Assembly: GCF_022605725.1 (NCBI RefSeq)
Contig: NC_065549.1
Coordinates: 19,249,614 to 19,313,613 of the forward strand
From: Anthonomus grandis grandis
Taxonomy: Eukaryota > Arthropoda > Insecta > Coleoptera > Curculionidae
Reading direction: 5' to 3'
DNA length: 64,000 nucleotides
Below are positions 1 to 9,965 of this stretch, piece after piece. Both the position numbers and the translations under genes were made by a program. The notes under the pieces are model-generated. The model saw only the letters and a list, made by a program, of their open reading frames with translations, had not been told where the DNA came from and made no database searches. Each line of letters starts with the position of its first letter. The stretch's first letter is position 1.

Positions 1-1
1 C

Positions 2-145
2 CCTGGAGGTCCGGGCGGACCTCACCCGGCCTCCCTACTAGGCGCGGGTCCTCCACCACCTCCAGACTCGATGACGCATCCGGACAGCACCGACGGCTAC
101 GTCACATATCTGGAGAGCGACGACAGCCTGCCGGCCAGTCCCTAA
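2..145 (+). CDS. C-terminal end of an unrecognised proline/glycine-rich protein (partial)
   Basis: An open frame enters from the left edge and stops at TAA 143-145, giving 47 residues. It begins with Gly/Pro-rich sequence, has a run of five prolines near residue 20, and ends in an acidic tail containing YVTYLESDDS and a terminal LPASP. The coding stretch is strikingly GC-rich, whereas everything after it is AT-rich, which supports it as real host coding sequence, probably the last exon of a gene lying to the left. The low-complexity linker with a short acidic tail would suit a transcription factor C-terminus, but I do not recognise the family and assign none. The following few hundred bases would be its 3' UTR. 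Confidence 0.55.
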   Translation, partial: PGGPGGPHPASLLGAGPPPPPDSMTHPDSTDGYVTYLESDDSLPASP

Positions 146-829
146 CAGGGTGGCTAGCAGACGCCCTTTGAAATTAAGCCCGATTTTGATGAGGTGCTGC
201 CGCCCGAAGATCTTTCTGTCGTTAAAAGTGAGGTTGGTGTGGTATCTCTAAGAGGACGGGGAGTTAAGCAAAAAAGAGGAGGGAAAAGGGAGTGTTTGCG
301 AGAGGGTTGGAGTTATGAACCTCAGGCCGCTCTTTTGAAAGCTTGCTGGTCCAATTTGATGGGGCTTAATTTCATGTAAGGGGTAGTTTGTGATTTGATT
401 ATTATTTGTTTGTTTTGTTTGTTACTTATGTTGTAAACCTTATTTTATTAGAAAGTACAGTTAAGTGCTATTTGGTATTTCATATTTGTTTGTGTTATAA
501 ACGCTTATTGGAATATACTAAAATACAGGGGGGTGGTTGGTGAAGACAGCAAGGTTTTCAATGACCCAAAAGAAATTTTTAGAAAAAAAGACAAATTAAT
601 TTTATATTTTCTTTATTTTGTAAATATATATTCATACAATATAATATTACCTATTATAGTTTTAATTAAAACGTGTTATAAGCTTTATTTAAAGATAATA
701 AAAATTAATTTATTTAATTTTCCTTTAAGAAATGCAGTTTTTATACAAAAAACCTCATATTAATCTCATTTTCAAGTTATCCGTTTCAGTAATGAAATTA
801 TTAGTATTTCAAAATACCAAATTTTCTTG
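146..829. other. 3' flank, no gene seen
   Basis: Probable 3' UTR and intergenic DNA after the partial gene. The small open frames here are AT-rich and show no family features. Confidence 0.4.
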
Positions 830-2230
830 GAAAAAGAATCATGTGATTCCTTGGATAAAATAGAAAATGGCTTTGCTCCCTTATAGAAATTAAAAAAAAA
901 TAGTTTTAGGATAAGACTTCACATGCCTCGGAAAAAACTTGAAAATAAAGATGAAGGATTTATGGAGCTTCAAAAAAAAGGAAGTTACTTGGAAAAAATA
1001 ATAAATGACCTGAAGAAAACTGGCTTTGCCTACTTCAAAACATTAAAAACAATTACAACTGCATGGACACATTTTCAAACAAAAAAAAATTAAAAAATAT
1101 ATAATTTGACTTCGAAATCAATTAAAAATAAATAATTTAAACTGCAAGTTTTAAAAAAAATCTTGCAATCTCCGGATAAAATATAAACTGGTTTACCGAT
1201 TTCATGAAATAAAAACAAGTGTTGAACTCCATGGAATAGAAATCCAAATTTCAAATACTTTGGAAAAAACTTCAATAGTAAGGTAAAAAAATATAAAGTC
1301 AAATAACAAATATTTATGAACATTCAAGAAAAACTAAGTTACAAAAATGGAAAAAGAATAAATCATATAAGTAATCATAATGGATATGACTACTTCAATA
1401 AAAAAAACACATATTTAAACTACTTTCAAAAAATCTCAAATATTGCGTTATATCTCAAATTTCAAGATAGAAATTCATTTTTTTTAAATGTTTTCGGAAA
1501 AAAATTGAAAAGAGATAAAATAACAAAAAACAAAGCTGCTTGGAAAAATTTAAAAATTATCGTCGTTATGTAGACGAAATAGAAAATGGTATAAGCTTTT
1601 TTAGTAAATCAATAAAACTATTTTTCTCAAATATTTTTTAGGACAAAGATTTAAATCGCTTCGGAAAATTCTGAAATGAAAGATTAATTAAGCTTTTTAG
1701 CAAACTAAAAAATGAACTAAATTAGTTCAGGAAATAAGATTATTTTAATACTCATTGAAATTCTCCTTTATTCAGATATATTATATTTATAAGCACTTTA
1801 CCGAAATCAGTCGAGTTAACAGGATAAAAAAAGAAGAAAATCTACTTTAAGGAATAAAAAGTTATTTTAGTTGCGTCGGAAAAATAATTCTTGAAAACTG
1901 AATTTTCTAGAAACTGATATTTCTGGATAGAAAGAAAAAACATGAACAACTTCAACAAAAATACTACTTTGAACAGAACTTTTGAAAATTATGATGGAAA
2001 AATTATTAGTTGAAAAAATTATTTGATTGCTTGTCTGAGTGCAGTGAAGATATCGGAAAGGATCGTGGGATAAAGACATTAGTTTTAGAATAAAAATTTG
2101 AAAGTTTCAAAAATAAAGCGAAAATTTAAAAAAAAATATCTGTGGTAAAGAAAACTCGTATGTAATCAAAGAACTTAAGAGTGTAGAACACGAAAAAGAT
2201 TTTCTTCAATTTTCTGGAAAAAATATATTT
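830..2230. repeat. Highly degenerate tandem-like repeat region
   Basis: Two short motifs recur in alternation. One is a (T/C)GGAAAAA(A) core near 831, 927, 990, 1260, 1495, 1540, 1660, 1878 and 2213, usually preceded by CT or TT and followed by an A/T-rich stretch. The other resembles GGATAAAATAGAAAATGGCTT, near 852, 1006, 1172 and 1570. Spacing of the second motif is about 155-200 bp in the better copies. No coding potential is evident. It looks like an ancient satellite or an array of decayed repeats. Confidence 0.35.
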
Positions 2231-2433
2231 TTAGCTCTTAAAAAAGTTGGAAAATTATTCCGATGGATGATAGCAAATTAAATGGTTAAGCTTTTAATTC
2301 ATATATAATTAATGATTCGGTCAGTTTTCTAACATCACAAGCCGCCCCTTTTAAAAACCCTATTATTGCAGTATTAGATATATGAATGATGCCTTAATAG
2401 AGCTAAACGGGTTATGATAACCTGATCATAATA

Positions 2434-3754
2434 AAGGGTGTTTTTTTTAGAGTCGGAGAACTTTAAATTGAAATTAAACACAAAATATTTTATTGATATG
2501 ATATTTGATATGAACTGAACGAATTTGCTTTTATATTAAATAATTTTTTTTGGCATTAATATTTAAAAATGATTTCGGGCATGTGACCCCCACGGCTGGC
2601 GCGTACGTGGCGTAATCTAGAGGTCCAATTTTCACAAACTCTTTCCAGTATTGCAGGCTGTATTTCGACAATCACGCGTCGTATGTTGGCTTCCAAGTGC
2701 TCAAGTGTTTCGGGTTTATCAGCGTAGACATGCGACTTAACATAGCCCCAAAGAAAATAATCTAATGGCGTCAAGTCGCACGAACCAGCTGGCCAGTTTA
2801 CAGGTCCAGTCCTTGAAATTATTCGTTGCTCGAATGTCTCTTGTAGTAAATTAATTGTTTGGCGCGCTGTATGGCACGTGGCACCGTCCTGCTGAAACCA
2901 CATTTCTGCAACGCCTGCAACGGCTTCAATTGAGGCACAAAAAAGTTGGTTATCATGTTTCTGTATCGCTCACAGTTTACTGTAACGTTCTGACCATCAG
3001 CATTTCTAAAGACATAAGGACCAATGATTCCACCGGCCCATAAAGCGCACCAAACGGTTAGTTTTTCTGGATGTAACGGGTTTTCGCCAATGGCTCGTGG
3101 ATTCTCATCCCCCCAAATTCGGCAATTCTGCTTGTTTACATAGCCATTTAACCAAAAGTGTGCTTCATCACTGAACAAAATTTTCATATGAAATCGTGGA
3201 TCAACAGCAATCTTTCCTTCCGTCCATTCAGCTAATGTACGGCGCAAAAGATGATCCTGGGGTTTTAACTCCTGGACAAGTTGAATTTTATACGCTCGCA
3301 ATCCGGGATCTTTGCGCAAAATTTTCCTTAAAGTCGATGGACATAAGTTCACTTGTTGAGAACGACGACGAATTGACACATTTGGATCATTATCAACATT
3401 ATGCTGCACAGCAGCTATCGCTAGTTGCGAGCGCACTGTACGGCGTCTTACGGGATGCGTATTGTCGACTAGAGTAAAAGTATTGCGAAAACGATCAACA
3501 GTTTCTCGAATTAATCTCTCTGAAGGACAATTATGAGCACCATAGAACTCACGTAATGCCCGATGTGTTTCTCGAATAGATCTATGTCTTTCAAAATAAA
3601 TTTGAACAATTTGGAAACGTTGCTCCGGCGTGAGTCTGTTCGTGATGAATTGCCAAACCAAACTAATCTAAAAATAACCCAGAACTGTCAGGTCGGCTGT
3701 CATAGAAAACAGTGTTGCCAAATGAAAGTTCTCCGCCTCTAAAAAAACACCCTT
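2434..3754 (-). mobile_element. mariner-like DNA transposon, complete at both ends
   Basis: The 1321-bp element has imperfect terminal inverted repeats of about 30 bp. The left end starts AAGGGTGTTTTTTTTAGAG, and the reverse complement of the right end starts AAGGGTGTTTTTTTAGAGGC. A TA dinucleotide flanks each end (2432-2433 and 3755-3756), the target duplication expected for Tc1/mariner. One transposase gene on the minus strand fills the interior. Confidence 0.9.
2556..3661 (-). pseudogene. mariner-like transposase, one frameshift
   Basis: The N-terminal part (3661 down to about 2905) has a helix-turn-helix region (LTPEQRFQIVQIYFERHRSI) and the first catalytic Asp in ILFSDEAHFWLNG. The C-terminal part (about 2903 to 2556) has the second Asp in WFQQDGATCHTA and the third in DLTPLDYFLWG. 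I count 41 residues between the second and third Asp, so the motif is of the DD41D kind rather than the DD34D of classical mariner. The two parts lie in different frames and join near 2905-2930, so a single small indel breaks an otherwise readable gene. The plus-strand frames here are shadows. The copy is probably inactive but not old. Confidence 0.88.
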
Positions 3755-4854
3755 TAATTTAGGATACTGTAGGTTTTGAATTTATAAGTTTTACCTACTG
3801 TACTTATTACCTATAGCCTACAACAAGCACTAAACTGTATTCTTCTAACGGTGCTGGTAAACCATTATCAGCGGCCAATTGAAATTGTAAGTGCAATTAT
3901 AAGTGTTGTTTTTTACTTAATGAACGAATTAGTAATTTTAAAAACTAAATGTTGTATATGGTTTTATTGAAAAGACATTGATTTGTTAAGAATCTAAAAC
4001 TTTTTCTTCGTTTTTGAAATGAACATTTGAAAATATGCAGGATATATGTCAGTCAGCATGATTTTCGGGCAGTACTCAGGATAAAATAATTTAGGGACCA
4101 TAATTGAAATTTTATTTCTTGGGGTCCAAATTTAATCAAAAATATATCCTGCATATTTTCAGAAAAATGTATGTAGCATACCTATATTATATGTAAATTG
4201 TTGTAAATAACTCGATTTTTATAACCACGATGAGATTGTTTTAAATGTGTACTATCGTAACGCCCTGTATATAAACAAGATATTACCGCCATCGGTAAAG
4301 ATTATACATATAGAAAATATTATTGATAAGATTATTATTCTCTGTAAATGTACATAGATATTATTGTAAATAAATAAATACTGCAGTTATTATTATGAAA
4401 ATTATGAGTTTTTGTTTTATTTTTATTTATTTCCGGTTGCTTTTGTATTCTGGATGTACTCATCAAAGACCCAAACTTTTATGCTTCGGTAGTTGCATTG
4501 GATCCAAATGAAATAGGTTTTGCTAAACTTAAAACGTACAAGATAAAAAGAAATGTACAGGATGACCCAAGTTCAAGGGTTACGGCATCTACGAGACCGT
4601 AAAAAAACGAGGTGTTTCCCAACAAAAAATCGAGTTAAGTATATCAAAGTCTTTTCATTAAAAAATTTGAAAAAATTTAACGAATATTCTCGGAGAAATC
4701 GACGAAAAATCATTTTTATTTTATTCTGCTGTGTTTTAGAAGCCGTAGAGTAAAATAAATCATACTTTTTCGTGTGCAGTTTTTCTCCTACATGATGGTG
4801 ATTTCAATTTCATCTTGTAGTAACCATCGTTTTTTTTTTCTTTATAGATTTAAA
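3755..4854. other. AT-rich spacer, no gene seen
   Basis: Apart from the small inverted-repeat unit at 4028-4161 I see no coding or RNA feature. Several AATAAA-like strings lie at about 4370-4385 but belong to no gene I can identify. Confidence 0.4.
4028..4161. repeat. 134-bp unit with perfect 20-bp inverted ends
   Basis: The unit starts TGAAAATATGCAGGATATAT and ends with its exact reverse complement ATATATCCTGCATATTTTCA. The interior is not palindromic. It may be a very short MITE or a solo foldback. No clear target duplication is visible. Confidence 0.55.
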
Positions 4855-5180
4855 TTGTCAAATTAATTATCGTTTCAATGATGTATATTGCACTTTCATT
4901 TTAAAAATTATAAGATTTGTGTAATGCCTTTGAAAATATAAATATTTTTCAATCCATTCTAAAACCAAATTCTATTTAAAACCAGAAACTACCAACAACT
5001 CCAAGACGAGTGCATATCCATAAGGAAACAGGAAACTACTTTTTGGTAAACAAATTCATCAGCTCTCATGTATGAAAGTTTAATCAATAAAATCATTATA
5101 CAAGTTTATTTCAGGTTCCTCTCTGTTTAACAATTATTTCACTTTCCATAAGACGTTCATGAAAAAATGAAATGGGTGTA
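4855..5180. repeat. Degenerate dispersed repeat, left copy
   Basis: This stretch matches 8990-9350 at low but colinear similarity: GCCTTTGA, then TTTTTCAATC(C/T)ATT, ATAAGGAAA, GGTAAA(C/G)AAATTCATCAGCT(C/T)TCATG and TTTCCATAA. The copies lie on either side of the LINE remnant. Confidence 0.45.
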
Positions 5181-5500
5181 GAATTTTGACACAATATAAT
5201 AAAATATATTCAGCAGATAATACATTTATACATTATAACATTATAAAATAAGAACTAATTAACTGCTAAAAATACCCAATGCACAATGGTATTTTAAAAA
5301 TACTGTGTGTGCATTTCTTGTCTATCCAAATTAATTAATTAAAATAAAAACAATTTCTAAGAAAATAATATATAAAGAAAAGTGATTCAAAATATAAAAT
5401 AGAATTAAATTAAATTAGCGGAAAGAAGGGGAAAAAACGGGAAGAAGAAGAAACAGTACTATGTGTATAATACTAACCAAGTGACGTTATCATCTAATAT

Positions 5501-7130
5501 TCAGTCGTGGATTCTACGTTTAATTTTGTTATATGGTTTATTTCTGAGTTCTACGAAAAGTTGATTATAGATTTTGGCTGAGGTATATGTTAAAGTTTTT
5601 TGACATTTAGTTTTTGTGGTCTTTGGAATAGTAACATTCTTATTTAAAGCTTTTCTTGTATTCTGATTGTGAGATATGAAATGCAAGTAGTGCGGATTCT
5701 TACACAGAAGCCTAACCACTGCTTTCAAGTAAATTTAATTTACTCGCAACAATCTAGCTTCTGTAAATAAAATATCCGAGGAATACAATTTTGGTTTGTT
5801 AAACATTACCTTCAGAACATATTTTTGTATAAGAGGTTTCAGGATGGTCTTAGTTATTCCGCCCATGCTTTTAAGCAATAGTTTATAATTGATTCAACCA
5901 GAGCTTGATAAATATACTCAACATTTTCATCCAAAATAACACCGAAATATTTAACCTTGGTCTGCCTTTTTATTTTCTGGGTGCAAGAACATTTAGTTAT
6001 GCCCCAGTCGTTTTCCACAGTCGTGTAATGTGATCTCTTTTAATGTGCTAGATGTTCTTGAATCTACAGAAAAGCATAAAAGGCTTGACTTTTCTAAGTT
6101 TAGTGTTAGATAATTTAAACCAAGCCAAGTTTTGATTTTTTTCATGGAAGACTCCGCAGTAGTGTTTACATCCTTCCAAGACTTTTCCTTAATCATTATT
6201 GCGGTACCATCTGCAACACACCATGCCGACATTAGGTAACAACTGCAACAACTCATTAACAGATATAGAGAACAATACCGGTACAAGGACAGATCCCTGT
6301 GGCACACCATATACTACCAACCTAGTTAAACTGACACATCCATTTATTTTGGTACTGTATTCTTTGGTTAATGTAACTTTCAAACAGGTTGAAAGAAATC
6401 CCTCGAATCGCAATATTTTTCAGTTTTTTTTAGCAGAATATCATGTGTCACAGTGTCGAACGCTTTGCTAAAGTCTAGAAACATTGCCATGCACCTCTCG
6501 TCACAGTCAAAACACTTTGCTATGTGTTCTGTAAAACAATTGACCGCATCTTCTGTACTTTTATTTTGTTTAAATCCAAATTGAAATTGTGACAAAAAAT
6601 CTTTTTTTTTTGTAAAAACTTGCTAAGTCTAAGTTTCATGCATTTCTCTATGATTTTTGAAAGATTACTGGGTCTATAATTACTAATAATTTTTATATTT
6701 CCCGATTTATGCAACGGGGTTACAGTGGCATGTTTGAAAATTCAGGGAAAAACACCAGTCTCAAATACTAAATTTACAAGATGTAGAATTGGTTTAATAA
6801 GGTGTTTATTATATTTTTTCAAGAATAGTGCAGGTATTTCGTCAGCCCCGGATGCTGCATTAGTCTTAAGAGTGCTTATTAATTGAATTAATTCATTTTG
6901 TGTTATAGGTTTAAGATACATAGAGCTTCCACTTAGATATTTTTTGGGTTTAAGCTGGCCCGTCTTGGATTTTTTATTTTACCCGCCACTATTTTTCCAA
7001 TTGTGCTAAAATAGGAATTAACATCTGCAATATTATCAGCCCCCACAATTTCACTGCCGCAGCTGTTGTCAATTACAGTTGCATATTCGCAGACCGATCT
7101 TGTTCTTTCGTTTGTTGCTTCTTTGACCAC
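5501..7130 (-). pseudogene. LINE ORF2 reverse transcriptase and C-terminal tail, broken
   Basis: In order on the minus strand: a linker with LNKL-type helices (7130-6933); the ISNYRPSNLSKIIEKCM motif (near 6690); FGFKQNKSTEDAV and FLDFSKAFDTVTHDILL (6595-6460); GVPQGSVLVPVLFSISVNEL (near 6310); a degraded active-site box reading VADGTA where F/YADDT is expected (near 6200); LGLNYLTLNLEKS (near 6110); and VKYFGVILDE (near 5960). A C-terminal tail with TYTSAKIYNQL ends at TAG/TGA near 5501. At least four frame changes separate the pieces. The loss of the catalytic Asp pair shows it is dead. Confidence 0.78.
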
Positions 7131-7356
7131 CTTCCAGAGCTGTTTTATGTTATGTTTATTTTCCGCGAGTTTGTTAGAGAAATAATTATTTTTTGTAATG
7201 TTAATTAAACTTGACAGGTTATTTAACTGTTATTTAACAGGTTATTATAAGTATTTTCAGTCATCAGTTTTCTTATTTAATTTGCCTCTCGTTCAATAGA
7301 TTGAATTATACCGAGAGTAATCAGAGTTTTAATTTACGATCTTTACATTTAATATA

Positions 7357-8007
7357 CAAGGTGTCCGGAAGCTAGATGCAATCCTTTAAGGGGGTGATAG
7401 CTGACTTAATTTCAAACATTTTAAGCTAAATATGTGTAGGTCGAAATTTGCTTATAAATTTTTTATGGCAATTTTTGCATTTTTCTCAAGAAATACCAAA
7501 ATTTCACACTTAAAACAATAAATAGTTTGAACAAAATTGTGTTTTATTTAACATTAAAACCTAAAATAACCCCACACTCGGGGCTCTAATGCTTAGTAGG
7601 CTTATGAGAGGTCTCAGTCTAATAATTTTTGTTTACATGACCTGCCGCACAAAAGAGGCCATAATTCTGAGAATTAGCCAGGCATCGGCATGAGTGATAT
7701 CTAAAAATAAAGGGCGTTTCAATGTCTCTATTTTTTCTATAAGTTTACACAGAAGCTTGGAATTGATCGTATTTTTATTAATACACATTAGGCAAAATAA
7801 AATAAACTTTGAAACTCCGATACTAATTGTAACTTGCGTTCTATTACCGTTTAAGTGTGAAATTTTGGTATTTCCTAAGAAAAATGCAAAAATTGCCATA
7901 AAAAGTTTTTAAACAAATTTCGACCTACACATATTTAGCTTAAAATGTTTGAAATTAAGTCAGTTATCACCCCCTTAAAGGATTGCATCTAGCTTCCGGA
8001 CACCCTG
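7357..8007. mobile_element. Tc1/mariner-type MITE with about 150-bp terminal inverted repeats
   Basis: The ends are CAAGGTGTCCGGAAGCTAGA and the reverse complement CAGGGTGTCCGGAAGCTAGA, each flanked by TA (7355-7356, 8008-8009). The inverted arms run about 150 bp at roughly 90% identity. The 340-bp centre has no transposase. The frame at 7694-7912 is only a by-product of the right arm. It is inserted in the LINE remnant. Confidence 0.9.
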
Positions 8008-8133
8008 TATCCTGTATGAGTTGGCATTTTCGAAAATTATTTCAACTGATATTAACGAAATTAGTAGCACATTTATCAGAATAATTGGAATTTAATATTT
8101 GTTCCCACGTTTCATTGTCCAAAGCCCTTTCTA

Positions 8134-8953
8134 CTAGATCATAATCGACTTTTTTACATTTGTATTTTTACTACATAAAGATTCTCTTTGTAATTTTATA
8201 CTAAGTAAAGTTGGGTAATGATCTGATAAATCTGATTTATATATAACCTTGGAGCTCATGTGGGTCCATTTCCAAGCATGAAGATATTTGTTCATTTCTT
8301 TCCATCGTCGGTTTATCAAACATGGAGTTAAAACCATTCTGATGCATAATATTTAATATAAATCCTGCAAAAAGTCTTGTTTGGCTTGGAATGGTTTTTA
8401 CCTCCTGGTCGTCGTTTTCTGTGGTATCAACGCCTATTGCAGTTAGCACTTTTTTAACACAATTTTTAAGCGTTTCATTATCACCATTGAGCCCCACTAT
8501 CATTATATTATTTTCTCTTAGTTTTACATCTTCATGCGTCTTTAACTTCATGATTTCATTCTCCAATATTGTCACCTTGTTCTTTAACTCTTTATGTTCC
8601 TTCCTTATTCTTTTGCTTTGTTAGATTTCCTCTTTCAGAGTACCCTTTAGTTCTTTAATCAATTTATTTCGAAACTCCATAAACTCCTCTATTGAATTAA
8701 GACTCTTAGTTAATACATCCAAGACCTCGAAATTGGAAATATCCTTACTTTTTCGTTGGTCTAAGTTTGTACTTAGCCGTGATTTTTGATTCATTTGATC
8801 ACCATACATTGTTTTTCGCCGATTTCCTTGTTTATATAATGAGGTTGTTTCTCTAACATCTTCATCAGTAGACTCGGTAGATTGGCTTTCAATACTTTCA
8901 AGAGCAGAAAGACGTTTCCTTCCATCGCTATTGCAGTTTTTACAGTACCCCAC
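8134..8953 (-). pseudogene. LINE ORF1 fused by deletion to the end of the endonuclease
   Basis: The ORF1 part (8953-8400) starts with a CKNC pair and a Ser/Thr-rich segment, then a helical region (VLDVLTKSLNSIEEFMEFRNK), and after a frame change ENEIMKLKTHEDVKLRENN and IMIVGLNGDNETLKNCVKKVL, the RRM-like core usual in CR1-type ORF1 proteins. Around 8400 it runs directly into endonuclease sequence (LNIMHQNGF, then KSDLSDHYPTLLSIK in another frame). The usual N-terminal half of the endonuclease is missing, so an internal deletion joins the two. Confidence 0.68.
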
Positions 8954-8989
8954 AAACTACTTTGACTTGTGACTTACCTAGTTAAAAAT

Positions 8990-9350
8990 TCCAAAAAGGT
9001 TGTATCTACAGAGAAAGTTCTAAGGACCTTTTTGGTAAAGAAGTTTATCAGCTGTCGTATGAAACTAAAATGATTAAAATAGTTAATATGATTTTAAAAT
9101 GGTTATATAAGATTAAAATTTTTGTAGAGCTTTCCATAAAAAAACAGAAGAATCGTTTTTATATATAAAATAGTTAGATATTTGTAAAGCCTTTGACCAT
9201 AACAAAAAATTTTCAATCTATTGAGGAACTACTCAATACTTCTAAAAACAGCTGGATTTATAAGGAAATTTAAAATCTTGTTGTTGGTAAAGAAATCAGC
9301 TTTCATGTGACAGTGACAAAGAAAGATATGGGTAAAATCTTTTTTTTACA
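8990..9350. repeat. Degenerate dispersed repeat, right copies
   Basis: It contains two related units about 245 bp apart, with GGTAAAGAAGTTTATCAGCTG near 9040 and GGTAAAGAAATCAGCTTTCATG near 9284, and the intervening GCCTTTGACC...TTTTCAATCTATTG segment. It matches 4855-5180. Confidence 0.45.
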
Positions 9351-9965
9351 AATACTTTACATATAGATATATTAAATGTTTTTAATATGCAAGTGCAATA
9401 CATACAAAAATTCCAAGTAGATTTATCAAGAAGAGTAAGTTATCAATAGATTTTCCTTAATGCTTACTTAACTCGGGCATATTTTTTTTGCAATTTCAAG
9501 ATGAGATATGGCAAATACCCTGCTATACGCAGAACATCATGCTTTTTCCCTATAGAACGGTGGAATTATAAACATTCAAAAATAGCAATTAACCTCTGAC
9601 ACCATACGTAATCTCTTAAAAGTTTGGTAGCACTTTTCCGCAGTTTTATAAGTTTTATTTTTATTATAAAAGACTATTTTATTAAATTATAATTTATATG
9701 TAAGTATTAATGTTTTTTCAGTTGTATACGAAGCCATATAAATTTGTAACACTTATGGCAAAAAAAAATACTTAATGAAAAATTATTTAATGAAACAACA
9801 AAAGAAGTCAACAAACCATGCTATAATTATTAATATTTAAATTTCTATAACCTAAGTTTAAAAAAGTAAAACCTAATTAAAAGTTATATAAACAAGAACC
9901 GAACCTATGTACATTATTGCTCCATAAACCTACTAACTATAAACGATAGTCAAAATACACAGTCA
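9351..9965. other. 3' flank of CIAO2A, no other gene seen
   Basis: AT-rich DNA downstream of the CIAO2A stop codon, which lies at 9966-9968. It should contain the 3' UTR. Candidate AATAAA signals on the minus strand occur near 9655. Confidence 0.4.

Larger units (their letters stand above)
5440..8970 (-). mobile_element. Decayed non-LTR retrotransposon (CR1-like group)
   Basis: The remnant reads on the minus strand: ORF1 (8953 to about 8400), the endonuclease C-terminus (about 8400 to 8134), reverse transcriptase (about 7130 to 5960) and the ORF2 C-terminal tail (5728 to 5501). It has many frameshifts and stops. A MITE (7357-8007) sits between the endonuclease and the reverse transcriptase. 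The family is judged from the coiled-coil ORF1, the SDHYP endonuclease end and the GVPQGSVL reverse transcriptase motif. I cannot name the exact clade. Confidence 0.8.

Noticed and set aside
3196..3477. Plus-strand 93-codon frame
   Set aside because: It is antisense to the mariner transposase and has no family features.
7694..7912. Plus-strand 72-codon frame
   Set aside because: It lies in the right arm and centre of the MITE at 7357-8007 and mirrors the minus-strand frame there.
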